64,000 bases of DNA. Source: Maribacter huludaoensis. GTDB lineage: Bacteria; Bacteroidota; Bacteroidia; Flavobacteriales; Flavobacteriaceae. The stretch is taken from NCBI RefSeq assembly GCF_029350945.1, contig NZ_JARKMS010000001.1:710313-774312 (forward strand), given 5' to 3'. Below, piece after piece: positions 26,597 to 35,188 of the stretch; position 1 is the stretch's first letter, and each line of letters begins with the position of its first letter. Below the pieces are notes generated by a model that was not told where the DNA came from, searched no databases, and worked only from the letters and a program-made list of their open reading frames with translations. The position numbers were made by a program, and so were the translations under genes.

Positions 26597-28651
26597 TTAG
26601 TTGCCGGTTGCCCAAGCAAAAATTGTAACATCAACTGTAGTTCCGTTGAAAACGTCATCTTCAGTTGTAGTAAGGGCAGTTCCGTCCACAATTACATTTT
26701 CCAAAGGACCATTGTCTTTCATGTCTACATTTGTATCATAACCAACTAGACTTACGTTTGTCAATGTAGCGCCAGAAGTCGCTTTAAATTGTAAAGCAGT
26801 ACCACCAACTGTAGAAACAGCGGTAAAGTCAATTAACTTAGGGTTTCCGTTAGCTTTATCAGCTTCCACAGCAGTTGAGAAACCTTCAACATTATGTAGA
26901 ACGTAAGCGGTTGTTACTGTACCGTTCCAACCTTCTGTCCAGTCAATAGAATCATCTTGGTTGTTTTCAAAGTATAAGTTTGAAGCCGAAACTGTGCCGC
27001 CAAAGAACTCAACACCATCATCTTCACCATCGATCATTGCAACGTTGTCAATAGTTGTTTCAGAACCTACAGCATAAAGCGTAAGACCGTTATACTGAGA
27101 CTCGGCATTGATTTGTGCTCCTGCATTTTTAATAATCAAGTAGCTTATGGAACCAGAGTTGTCTGTATCGTTAGTACCACCGTATTTGAAATCACCTACT
27201 TCGGCAGTAGCATCTATACCTTCAGTAGTAGTTGCATCTCCTAAAATTACCAAACCTCCCCAATCTCCAGGGTTGTTATTGGTTGAAGTCATTACAACAG
27301 GATTCGCTTCTGTACCTTCAATTACAATTTTACCTCCACGTTGAACAACGATGTAAGTTTCAGTTTCATCACCAGATTCAACTTGTGCACTAATAGTTGT
27401 ACCTGCAGGAATGGTTAGCGTAGCGCCATCCTCAACACTATAATTTTTTGATAATAGGTAGTTGATGCTTGCATCTAAGGTAAGGTCGTTGGTTAAGTTT
27501 CCTGTCAAAATGCTGCTCCCTACAGCTGCATCTGTATTTACCCAATCAAAAATTGCAACGTCTACAGTTGCATTTGCATTGTAGCTGTTATCTGGATTAC
27601 CAGCTTCGCCTTCAATGACAACATTAGCCAAAGGACCATCGTCTTTCATGTCTATAGAAGTTTCGTAACCACTTAAAGAAAGACCTGTAATGGTAGCGCC
27701 AGAAGTAGCTTTGAACTGTAAAGCCGTACCACCAACGGTTGAAACAGCGGTAAAGTTTATTAAACTAGGATTTCCGTTTGCTTTATCAGCCTCAACTGCA
27801 GTTGAGAAACCTTCTTTTGTATGAAGTACGTAAGCATTGGTTACAGTACCGTTCCAACCTTCTGTCCAGTCGATAGAATCATCTTGGTTGTTTTCGAAAT
27901 ATAAGTTAGAAGCAGAAACAGTTCCTCCAAAAAATTCAACACCATCATCATCACCGTCGATCATTGCAACGTTATCAATACTGGTTTCAGAACCTACAGC
28001 ATATAATGTAAGCCCGTTATACTGAGATTCGGCGTTAATCTGAGCACCTGCATGTTTTATGATCAAGTAGCTGATTGATCCGGAATTATCGGCATCATTA
28101 GAACCACCATATTTAAAGTTTCCAACTTCTGCAGTAGCATCAACACCTTCAGTAGTAGTGGCATCTCCTAATAATACCAAACCACCCCATTGACCTGCTT
28201 CGCCACCTGTAGATTGCATAATTACCGGCGCGGCAGCTGTACCCTGTACATCTATTTCTCCACCTCTTTGAACAACGATATAAGTTTCAGTTTCATCACC
28301 AGACTCAACTGTCGCATTAATAACAGTACCTGCAGGTATTATTAATTTACCCCCAGCTTCAATACTGTAGTTTTTTTCCAGTGTATAAGTTTTAGAGGCG
28401 TCAAGAGTTCTTTCTTCTGATAATTGTCCAGTTAAAGTAGTACTTTCTTCTGGGTTTGTTGCTTCGCATGCAGTACAAGAACCGCCGCAATCAACACCTG
28501 TTTCATCACCATTTTTTATACCATCGGTACAGGTTGGTGCTACCGCATCAGGTCCATCATCTGGATCATTATCATCACTACTACAGCTGGCAAAGGTAAT
28601 AGCCGCTGCTAAGGCAAAAACTTTTACAAAATTTCTTGTTTTCAATTTCAT
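26597..28651 (-). CDS. Surface lipoprotein with two near-identical right-handed beta-helix-like repeats
   Basis: 684 residues from ATG 28651 (MKLKTRNF); another ATG at 28660 would add three residues. Lipobox TFASC is followed by SSDDN. A cysteine motif DGIKNGDETGVDCGGSC..C (about residues 43-62) is a common linker in flavobacterial surface proteins. Two repeats of about 300 residues follow, from about 73 and 385. Both contain ESGDETETYIVVQRGG, WGGLVxLGDATTTEG, YNGLTLYAVGSET, DDGVEFFGGTVSASNLYFEN and WTEGWNGTVT. The glycine-rich periodicity suggests a beta-helix. It lies 54 bp after the TonB-dependent receptor gene on the same strand, so it is likely its outer-surface partner. Ligand unknown. 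Confidence 0.8.
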   Translation of the reverse strand: MKLKTRNFVKVFALAAAITFASCSSDDNDPDDGPDAVAPTCTDGIKNGDETGVDCGGSCTACEATNPEESTTLTGQLSEERTLDASKTYTLEKNYSIEAGGKLIIPAGTVINATVESGDETETYIVVQRGGEIDVQGTAAAPVIMQSTGGEAGQWGGLVLLGDATTTEGVDATAEVGNFKYGGSNDADNSGSISYLIIKHAGAQINAESQYNGLTLYAVGSETSIDNVAMIDGDDDGVEFFGGTVSASNLYFENNQDDSIDWTEGWNGTVTNAYVLHTKEGFSTAVEADKANGNPSLINFTAVSTVGGTALQFKATSGATITGLSLSGYETSIDMKDDGPLANVVIEGEAGNPDNSYNANATVDVAIFDWVNTDAAVGSSILTGNLTNDLTLDASINYLLSKNYSVEDGATLTIPAGTTISAQVESGDETETYIVVQRGGKIVIEGTEANPVVMTSTNNNPGDWGGLVILGDATTTEGIDATAEVGDFKYGGTNDTDNSGSISYLIIKNAGAQINAESQYNGLTLYAVGSETTIDNVAMIDGEDDGVEFFGGTVSASNLYFENNQDDSIDWTEGWNGTVTTAYVLHNVEGFSTAVEADKANGNPKLIDFTAVSTVGGTALQFKATSGATLTNVSLVGYDTNVDMKDNGPLENVIVDGTALTTTEDDVFNGTTVDVTIFAWATGN

Positions 28652-28705
28652 AATAAACATTTTAAAAGATTAAAATTAAAGATTAGTGATTATTGAGTGT
28701 TCCTA

Positions 28706-31534
28706 TTAAAATTTGTAATTAAGCCCTAAGCTTATTCCCATACCTGTAGAATATGAGCTTACGGTTTGTTCAGTTTCTATTTCTGTTACGGGGTTTCTAA
28801 TTAACTGAGTTTGTTTAATTTCTGGATTTAATAAATTCTTTCCTGTAAGACTTACTTTAATATGCTCGCCAAATTCTTTACTTATTTGGGCATTTAAAAC
28901 AACGAAGCCGTTTTCAATGATAGCATCGTCATAAAATATATCTCTATTGGTCTGGTCTGTTGGTACACCTAAAGAGTAGATTTTGTCAGATGCGTAATTA
29001 GCATTTAAAGATGCGGCAAAAGGATTGTCGCCGGCAGAGTCAAAATTTAAACTAGTATTGAAAATCCAATCAGAGGCACCTTGTAGATCGGTTTCGGTAA
29101 TTCCTTTATATTGAAAACTTCGAAGTAAGTTGCCGTTTTCATTATAGATTTCTTTTAAGTCTTGTTGGTGCCACATACGGGTTACATTTAATACCATATT
29201 TAAATTGTAACCAGATTCAGAACCATTGTCGTCGTCGTATGCAGGTGTAACTAAATCTATTTTAGTTTCTGCTTCAAGACCGAAAATTTCTGCTTTTTCG
29301 CCTGAATTGAAGTAAGAGAATATTCCTGCAGAACCTCTTTCTCTAACTCTGTTGATCGGGTCAGATATATCTTTGTAGAACGCGGCGACAGAAACTAATT
29401 GACCTGCAGATGGAAAATACTCCCACTTTAAGTCCATATTAATATCTTTTGATGCGATCAAATCTGGGTTACCACGACTTATTTGTCCTGTTGGAGATAC
29501 ATAACTGAAAGGTGCAATTTCCTTAAATTCTGGTAATGTAATCGTACGACTAACCGCCAAACGTAATGCATGTAATTCGTTGATGGTATATTTAATATTT
29601 AGGCTTGGATAAAAATTACTGTAATCCTGATTGCTTTCTCCTGTTCTAGGTGAAAGGTTACCTATGTCATAGGCAACTTCGATTTCATCTCTTTGAAACC
29701 TAAGACCTGCATCAAAGTTCCATTTTTCGAGTCCTACATTAAAAGAAAAGAATGCAGCTTTAGAATCTAATGTACCTAAATAAATATCTTTTCTTTCTCC
29801 ATTTGCATTTGAACCTAAAAGATTAATTTCTAAAAGTCCCGCATCAAAATAAGATTGACGAAAAATAGCACCAAGATCATCTATAGATGTTGGGTTTACG
29901 GCGTTAGTACTTACTTCTTCTACACCAACAAATTCAGAACTAAAATCACGCTCTTTATTTCTGTAAGAAACACCAAAGTTTAATTTGAAGTTTTTAGTCT
30001 CTTCATCAATGATTTTTAGCTCGTCTTTCAAATAGGTGCTGAATTCAGTGTCATCTATTTCTTGGCTAGATTTACGTTGTTGAAAACCACCATTTCTACC
30101 AAGTTGTACAAGAGTACCGTCTGGGTCAAAGTTTACTTCGTTTCTAATTCTATTTGGCTCATTGGCATTTAGTAAATTATATCCTGCAGCCCATTGCAAT
30201 GTGTTTTTTTCGCCTATTTGGTGTCTACCTATTAGCTGGGTTACCAATAATCTTGTTTGTTTTGTATTTTGATCTCTAATAAATTGGAAAAGACCTTCGC
30301 TAGGACTAGTTTCTTCAAAGATTGTTGCTTCCCCGTTACGTCCACCTTCAAAAACATTCTCATCCAATTTGTTTACAAAAAAGGTACTGGATTTAATTTT
30401 ATGTTTGGCATTGGCCAAATAAGTAAGGTCAAGTAATGCCGTGTTGACAATTTTCTTTTGGTAAGTTGTAGCATCGGTAATGGTGTCGTCAATAAAATTA
30501 GACCTGAATTGTCTGAACAAACCTTCTCTATGCTCAAAAGACCTTGAGTGTGAAGCTGTAAAGAAAACGGCAAGTTTATCTGCAATTTTTTTACCAGCTG
30601 CAATGGACATGGAATAATCTATAGGGTTTTCCTGTCTTAAAGTGTTCCATCCTTGATTGGTGATCAGCTGTTGCGTAGATAGGTTTTGGTCGTAGAACCC
30701 AAAAGTAGTATTCTTGCTATTCTGCGATATTTTAAAGTTGTCATACACGCCGCTTTTCACAACATTTGAATTTACTCCTCCGGAAACTCCGATAGCAAGT
30801 TCACTTGAACCTGCTAATTCTCTAGAAGTAATGTTTACATTACCAGAGGCTTGATCGGCAGATCCTTCAACACCGTAAGTTTTACTGATACTTACATTTT
30901 GTAGAACACGTGTAGGAAACAAAGAAAGGTTGATGTTCTTTTTATCAATGTCATCAGATGGTACGGGAAGTCCGTTTAAAGTTGAGGATAAATATCTATC
31001 GCCCAAACCTCGTACAAATACATCTCCAGAAGCTTCACTACTAGAAACCCCTGATATTTTTGTAGTTGCTGTTGCTGCATCTGATACCCCAATTTTAGCA
31101 AGCTCTACGGCACCTATGCTCTCTTTAATTTCAATAGCTTTTTTCTGATCCAAAAGAAGAGCTGTTTCAGAATCTTTTCGCGCTACAGTTGTCACTGTTA
31201 CTTCATCAAGTGATACACCTTGCGATGCACTCAAAGGGACATCAATTGTAGTAACCTTTCCTGCTATAATTTCTACATTAGGAATTTCAACCGTCTCGTA
31301 ACCTAAATAACTAAATGTTACAGTATAAGTCCCGGGCTCAATAGCCGATATCTCGTATAAGCCGTCAAAATCTGAAGTGGTACCCTTTGTGGTACCTTTT
31401 AATAATACGTTTGCAAATGGTAATGGCTCGTTGTTCAATTCTTTGTCAGTAAGTGTTCCGACAATGCTTCCCGTGTCTTGAGCATTTGAAATAATAGTAA
31501 CAATAAGGGATGCAAAAATTAGTAATTTGTTCAT
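28706..31534 (-). CDS. TonB-dependent outer-membrane receptor with carboxypeptidase-like N-terminal domain
   Basis: 942 residues from ATG 31534 (MNKLLIFAS); an upstream ATG at 31564 would precede the signal peptide. Signal cleavage is near SNA/QD. Residues about 22-115 are a CarboxypepD_reg-like domain (GSIVGTLTDKELNNEPLPFANV, GYETVEIPNV). The plug domain follows with DVFVRGLGDRYLSSTLNGLPVPS and the phrase ADQASGNVNITSREL. The rest is a TonB-type beta-barrel ending in GISLGLNYKF with a terminal aromatic. It is not followed by a SusD gene but by a lipoprotein with duplicated repeats, and is divergent from a PhoB/PhoR-like pair. Phosphate-linked uptake is a hypothesis only. Confidence 0.92.
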   Translation of the reverse strand: MNKLLIFASLIVTIISNAQDTGSIVGTLTDKELNNEPLPFANVLLKGTTKGTTSDFDGLYEISAIEPGTYTVTFSYLGYETVEIPNVEIIAGKVTTIDVPLSASQGVSLDEVTVTTVARKDSETALLLDQKKAIEIKESIGAVELAKIGVSDAATATTKISGVSSSEASGDVFVRGLGDRYLSSTLNGLPVPSDDIDKKNINLSLFPTRVLQNVSISKTYGVEGSADQASGNVNITSRELAGSSELAIGVSGGVNSNVVKSGVYDNFKISQNSKNTTFGFYDQNLSTQQLITNQGWNTLRQENPIDYSMSIAAGKKIADKLAVFFTASHSRSFEHREGLFRQFRSNFIDDTITDATTYQKKIVNTALLDLTYLANAKHKIKSSTFFVNKLDENVFEGGRNGEATIFEETSPSEGLFQFIRDQNTKQTRLLVTQLIGRHQIGEKNTLQWAAGYNLLNANEPNRIRNEVNFDPDGTLVQLGRNGGFQQRKSSQEIDDTEFSTYLKDELKIIDEETKNFKLNFGVSYRNKERDFSSEFVGVEEVSTNAVNPTSIDDLGAIFRQSYFDAGLLEINLLGSNANGERKDIYLGTLDSKAAFFSFNVGLEKWNFDAGLRFQRDEIEVAYDIGNLSPRTGESNQDYSNFYPSLNIKYTINELHALRLAVSRTITLPEFKEIAPFSYVSPTGQISRGNPDLIASKDINMDLKWEYFPSAGQLVSVAAFYKDISDPINRVRERGSAGIFSYFNSGEKAEIFGLEAETKIDLVTPAYDDDNGSESGYNLNMVLNVTRMWHQQDLKEIYNENGNLLRSFQYKGITETDLQGASDWIFNTSLNFDSAGDNPFAASLNANYASDKIYSLGVPTDQTNRDIFYDDAIIENGFVVLNAQISKEFGEHIKVSLTGKNLLNPEIKQTQLIRNPVTEIETEQTVSSYSTGMGISLGLNYKF

Positions 31535-31599
31535 TATATATATTGATTCTTTAATCAGCGGCAAAGAAAGAGAGAGGTTGTAATCTTCGGGTTAGATCC

Positions 31600-31657
31600 A
31601 TGTTAAACATTTATTTTGTTAATGTTATCTAAATGTTACTACATTAAATCAATGTTA
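31600..31657. promoter_or_regulatory. Phased ATGTTA direct repeats (Pho-box-like operator)
   Basis: ATGTTA occurs at 31600-31605, 31622-31627, 31633-31638 and 31652-31657. The first three are in an 11-bp register (22 and 11 bp apart); the fourth is 19 bp further. On the opposite strand it reads TAACAT. Repeats of an 11-bp period are how PhoB/PhoP-type response regulators bind DNA. The cluster lies in the divergent region between the receptor and the response regulator genes, ending 7 bp upstream of the -33 element at 31664. Confidence 0.6.
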
Positions 31658-31663
31658 ACTGGC

Positions 31664-31693
31664 TTTGCAGTAATAGTATTATCTTTACTTTTG
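31664..31693 (+). promoter_or_regulatory. Bacteroidetes-type promoter of the two-component operon
   Basis: TTTG at 31664-31667, 18-bp spacer, TACTTTTG at 31686-31693: full matches to both -33 and -7 elements. It lies 25 bp before the response regulator ATG at 31719, with phased ATGTTA repeats just upstream. Confidence 0.65.
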
Positions 31694-31718
31694 AGCCAAT
31701 CAATCTAATTTTAAAACC

Positions 31719-32405
31719 ATGAAAAAGAAGGACATTAGAATACTTTTAGTTGATGATGAACCGGACATACTAGAGATAGTAGCCTATAATTTATCTGCGG
31801 AAGGATATGATGTATACACTGCTAAGAATGGTGCCGATGGTGTTGCCAAGGCAAAAAAGAAAATGCCACATCTTATAATATTGGATGTAATGATGCCCGA
31901 AATGGATGGTATTGAAGCTTGTGAGATCCTAAGAAGAACTCCTGGTATGGAAAACACCATAATTACCTTCTTAACAGCTAGAGGGGAAGATTATTCTCAA
32001 GTAGCAGGTTTTGATGCGGGTGCAGATGACTACATTACAAAACCAATAAAACCAAAAGTTTTGGTAAGTAAGGTAAATGCGCTACTAAGACGCATGAAGA
32101 ACGAAGAGAATGCTCAAGAAGATATTACCAAAGTAGGTGATATTGTAATTAATAGAGAAGAATATAAGATTGTTAAAAAAGGTAAAGAGATTATTTTGCC
32201 TAGAAAAGAATTTGAACTTCTAGCTTTATTAACTTCAAAACCTAGCAAAGTATTTAAAAGAGAGGTAATTCTTGATAAAGTTTGGGGTAATGAAGTTGTT
32301 GTTGGTGGTCGTACCATAGATGTACACATTAGAAAACTTCGTGAGAAAATAGGTGAGGATCATTTTAAAACTGTTAAAGGGGTAGGTTATAAGTTTGTAC
32401 TCTAG
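31719..32405 (+). CDS. OmpR/PhoB-family response regulator
   Basis: 228 residues. Receiver domain with acidic pocket LLVDDEPD, phosphoacceptor Asp in LIILDVMMPEMDG (about residue 53), Thr/Ser switch in TFLTARGED and Lys in DYITKPIKP. The C-terminal winged-helix DNA-binding domain ends in VWGNEVVVGGRTIDVHIRKLREKIG and VKGVGYKFVL. It is the response half of the pair with the kinase gene that starts immediately after its stop codon. Overall layout is PhoB-like. The operator with 11-bp periodicity upstream suggests autoregulation and control of the divergent receptor operon. Confidence 0.94.
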   Translation: MKKKDIRILLVDDEPDILEIVAYNLSAEGYDVYTAKNGADGVAKAKKKMPHLIILDVMMPEMDGIEACEILRRTPGMENTIITFLTARGEDYSQVAGFDAGADDYITKPIKPKVLVSKVNALLRRMKNEENAQEDITKVGDIVINREEYKIVKKGKEIILPRKEFELLALLTSKPSKVFKREVILDKVWGNEVVVGGRTIDVHIRKLREKIGEDHFKTVKGVGYKFVL

Positions 32406-33476
32406 ATGGCTGCACCGTTACGTTCAAGAAAGTCATATCGTTTTGCATTTCGCTCATCGCTGTACATTGTAATAATCGGCATATCTGTGCTGGCATTATT
32501 GCAATGGCGTTTTAGCACCATAAATTGGGCTATTTTATTATTTGCGGCCTTGTTCTTTTTTGTCATTTCCTTTGTTACCCTACAATTAAGAATTGAAAAA
32601 TTCATCTACAAGCGTATCAAGAAAATTTACGATGATGTAGAGTTGCTGGAATCTAGTACGATACTCTCTTACCCTGTAACTACAGATATGAGAACCTTGA
32701 CACAAGAGATAGAGAAATTTGCGAAGGATAAGAAAATTGAAATAGATACTTTAAAGATTAGGGAAGAGTACCGTAAAGATTTTTTGGGTAATGTATCCCA
32801 TGAGCTAAAAACTCCATTGTTTACCGTACAGGGATATATAGAAACCTTATTAGATGGTGCTATGGAAGATAAGAATATTAGGAAAAAGTATCTTACCCGT
32901 GCCAACAAGGCGGTAGATAGATTAATATATATTGTTAAAGATCTAGACTTGATCACTAAATTGGAAGTTGGTGACCTTAATCTTGAAAAAAGCTCTTTTG
33001 ATATTATAGATTTGATACAAAGTGTATTTGATCTTTTGGAGATGAAAGCGGCCAAGAAAAATATCACCCTTACTTTTGATATGGAATATGCAGATCCCAT
33101 ATTTGTCTTTGCCGACAAAGAAAAGATTCAGCAAGTACTTACCAATTTGTTGGTGAATTCCATTAAATACGGAAATGACAACGGTACCACAGAGGTAAGT
33201 GTAGAAGACTTGGTCAAGAACAAGGTGATTGTAAGGGTGACCGATAATGGAGAGGGTATACCTGCAGTGCACATACCAAGACTTTTTGAACGCTTTTACA
33301 GGGTAGATCAAAGTGGTAGCCGTCGTGAAGGCGGTTCTGGCTTGGGGCTTGCCATAGTAAAACATGTTATTGAGGCACATGGCGAAAAAATCTACGTAGA
33401 AAGTGCCGTAGAGGTAGGATCAGAGTTTTCTTTTACATTAGAGAAAAGTATCGTTCAAATAGAGGAAGTACAATAA
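32406..33476 (+). CDS. PhoR-like sensor histidine kinase
   Basis: 356 residues. Two N-terminal membrane segments (about 18-35 and 40-60) with almost no periplasmic loop between them, so an external ligand domain is lacking, as in PhoR-type kinases. HisKA H-box FLGNVSHELKTPLFTVQGY, N-box LTNLLVNSIKYG, G1 VTDNGEGIP, F-box RLFERFYRVD, G2 GGSGLGLAIVKHV. The start codon directly follows the TAG of the response regulator gene. It presumably phosphorylates the regulator at 31719. The signal is unknown. Confidence 0.93.
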   Translation: MAAPLRSRKSYRFAFRSSLYIVIIGISVLALLQWRFSTINWAILLFAALFFFVISFVTLQLRIEKFIYKRIKKIYDDVELLESSTILSYPVTTDMRTLTQEIEKFAKDKKIEIDTLKIREEYRKDFLGNVSHELKTPLFTVQGYIETLLDGAMEDKNIRKKYLTRANKAVDRLIYIVKDLDLITKLEVGDLNLEKSSFDIIDLIQSVFDLLEMKAAKKNITLTFDMEYADPIFVFADKEKIQQVLTNLLVNSIKYGNDNGTTEVSVEDLVKNKVIVRVTDNGEGIPAVHIPRLFERFYRVDQSGSRREGGSGLGLAIVKHVIEAHGEKIYVESAVEVGSEFSFTLEKSIVQIEEVQ

Positions 33477-33528
33477 ACGCTAACCCTTCCTTTTTTCTTA
33501 GATTTGCCCCAGTTTAGATGTAATCATT

Positions 33529-34197
33529 GTGGGAAGTAAGAATAAGTTAAAAAGATTTCAGGAAAACGAGACGTTTTCAAATGTAATTCAGCCAACTAGA
33601 GAAGAGGTGGTAGGTGGTTTTCCATTAAAGGGAAAATGGAATACACACTTTAAAAATGACAATCCTATTGTTTTGGAATTGGGTTGTGGTAAGGGTGAGT
33701 ATACCGTTGGCTTGGCAAAGAAATTTCCGAACAAGAATTTTATTGGTATAGATATCAAAGGTGCCCGTTTTTGGAAAGGAGCCAAAGAAGCTATTGAAGG
33801 TGATTTACCCAATGTTTGCTTTATACGTACACAAATAGAACTGATCGATCATATTTTTGGTGCGGCCGAAGTTTCTGAAATCTGGATTACCTTTCCTGAT
33901 CCGCAAATAAAATATAAGCGTACAAAGCACCGTATGACCAATGCTACATTTTTGGAGCGCTATAAACAAGTTTTAAAACCAGAAGGTACCGTAAATCTAA
34001 AAACAGATAGCGAGTTTATGCACGGGTATACTTTGGGCTTATTGCATGGTCTTGGTTTAGAGGTACTGTATGCCAACCATGATGTATACAAAAATGAAGG
34101 CAGTCCTAAAGAGGTTTTGGAAATACAGACTTTCTATGAAAATCAGTATCTTGAAAAGGGAAAGCCTATAACCTTTGTTAGGTTCAGGGTAAACTAA
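33529..34197 (+). CDS. trmB: tRNA (guanine-N7-)-methyltransferase
   Basis: 222 residues starting with a GTG at 33529; no in-frame ATG fits upstream, and GSKNKLKRF is the usual N-terminus in this group. The SAM-binding motif is VLELGCGKGEYTVGLA, followed by FIGIDIKGARFW, and the TrmB signature ITFPDPQIKYKRTKHRMT lies near residue 123. The enzyme makes m7G46 in the tRNA variable loop. A TAGATTTG -7-like element is at 33499. It lies 4 bp before the LysE gene, so these are co-transcribed. Confidence 0.94.
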   Translation: MGSKNKLKRFQENETFSNVIQPTREEVVGGFPLKGKWNTHFKNDNPIVLELGCGKGEYTVGLAKKFPNKNFIGIDIKGARFWKGAKEAIEGDLPNVCFIRTQIELIDHIFGAAEVSEIWITFPDPQIKYKRTKHRMTNATFLERYKQVLKPEGTVNLKTDSEFMHGYTLGLLHGLGLEVLYANHDVYKNEGSPKEVLEIQTFYENQYLEKGKPITFVRFRVN

Positions 34198-34201
34198 ATC
34201 A

Positions 34202-34828
34202 ATGCAACAACTACCAACCTTGTTTGTTTTTACTTTTGGTGCAGCTTTTATTGCATCATTGCCACCAGGCCTGCTCAACTTAAATGCAGCCAAGACCAGT
34301 GTGGAGAAAGGTAAGGCAAATGGTATTATTTTTGGATTGGGAGTAGCACTGGCCGTAATGTTACAGACCTATATTGCTGTACGTATCGCCAAACTAATAT
34401 CAAGAAATCAACATGTGATAGAGGTGTTGCTACAATTGGCATTGGGTATCTTTTTTATATTGGCGATCGTGTTTTTTATCAAAGGGAGAAATCAGAAAAG
34501 TAAACCCTTAATGTTGGTGGAGACCAAAAAACGAAACAGTTTTTCAAAAGGGGTGTTCTTGGCACTCATTAACCTACTGGCCATACCTTATTACAGCGGA
34601 CTCAACACTGTGTTTCACTCTCAGGGTATTATGACCTATGAAATTATAGATGAGGTGCTATTTATATTGGCAACGGGTAGTGGTACCTTTTTGGCAATGT
34701 ATTTATATGTTATTTATTTCAATAGATGGGAGCATAGAGCGGCTTCATTCTCTAAGAACAGTAATTATATTTTAAGCGGATTAATGGTATTGCTTTTTAT
34801 TATCACTGCTTTTCGATTATTTAATTAA
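34202..34828 (+). CDS. LysE-family transporter
   Basis: 208 residues and about six membrane segments. The LysE/RhtB signature appears as FGAAFIASLPPGLLNLNAAKTSVEKG at the N-terminus (the family PGP region reads PPG), with GLGVALAVMLQTYIAV following. The second half has INLLAIPYYSGLN. The family exports amino acids or related metabolites. It starts 4 bp after trmB and is followed 13 bp later by the alkyltransferase-like gene. Substrate unknown. Confidence 0.85.
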   Translation: MQQLPTLFVFTFGAAFIASLPPGLLNLNAAKTSVEKGKANGIIFGLGVALAVMLQTYIAVRIAKLISRNQHVIEVLLQLALGIFFILAIVFFIKGRNQKSKPLMLVETKKRNSFSKGVFLALINLLAIPYYSGLNTVFHSQGIMTYEIIDEVLFILATGSGTFLAMYLYVIYFNRWEHRAASFSKNSNYILSGLMVLLFIITAFRLFN

Positions 34829-34841
34829 ACGATAGGATGCC

Positions 34842-35186
34842 ATGAAACCTGAAAATGAGAATTTCTTTGAAAGAGTATATCAGGTGGCACGGTTAATTCC
34901 TGAAGGTAGGGTAACTTCCTATGGTGCCATTGCCAAATATTTGGGTGCGGCACGTAGTGCAAGAATGGTAGGTTGGGCAATGAACGCATCTCACACTATG
35001 GATGATATACCTGCACATAGGGTCGTCAATAAGGCTGGGATATTAACCGGAAAACACCATTTTGACGGCACCAACCTTATGCAGCAATTGTTAGAGGAAG
35101 AAGGTGTTCAAATTAAAGATCTGCAAATAGTGGATTTGGATAAACATTTCTGGGATCCGTTTACTGAGCTTAAAGCAGAATTATAA
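34842..35186 (+). CDS. Alkyltransferase-like (ATL) DNA-binding protein, catalytic Cys replaced by Ala
   Basis: 114 residues, only the C-terminal DNA-binding domain of O6-alkylguanine transferases. HTH region FERVYQVARLIPEGRVTSYGAIAKYLG and the arginine-finger segment ARSARMVGWAMNAS are present. The active-site motif PCHRV reads PAHRV (near residues 56-60), so methyl transfer is not possible. ATL proteins bind O6-alkylguanine and hand lesions to nucleotide excision repair. The best-known E. coli member has Trp in this position. It is the last gene of the trmB-LysE unit, ending 2 bp from the convergent kinase gene. Confidence 0.88.
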   Translation: MKPENENFFERVYQVARLIPEGRVTSYGAIAKYLGAARSARMVGWAMNASHTMDDIPAHRVVNKAGILTGKHHFDGTNLMQQLLEEEGVQIKDLQIVDLDKHFWDPFTELKAEL

Positions 35187-35188
35187 TG

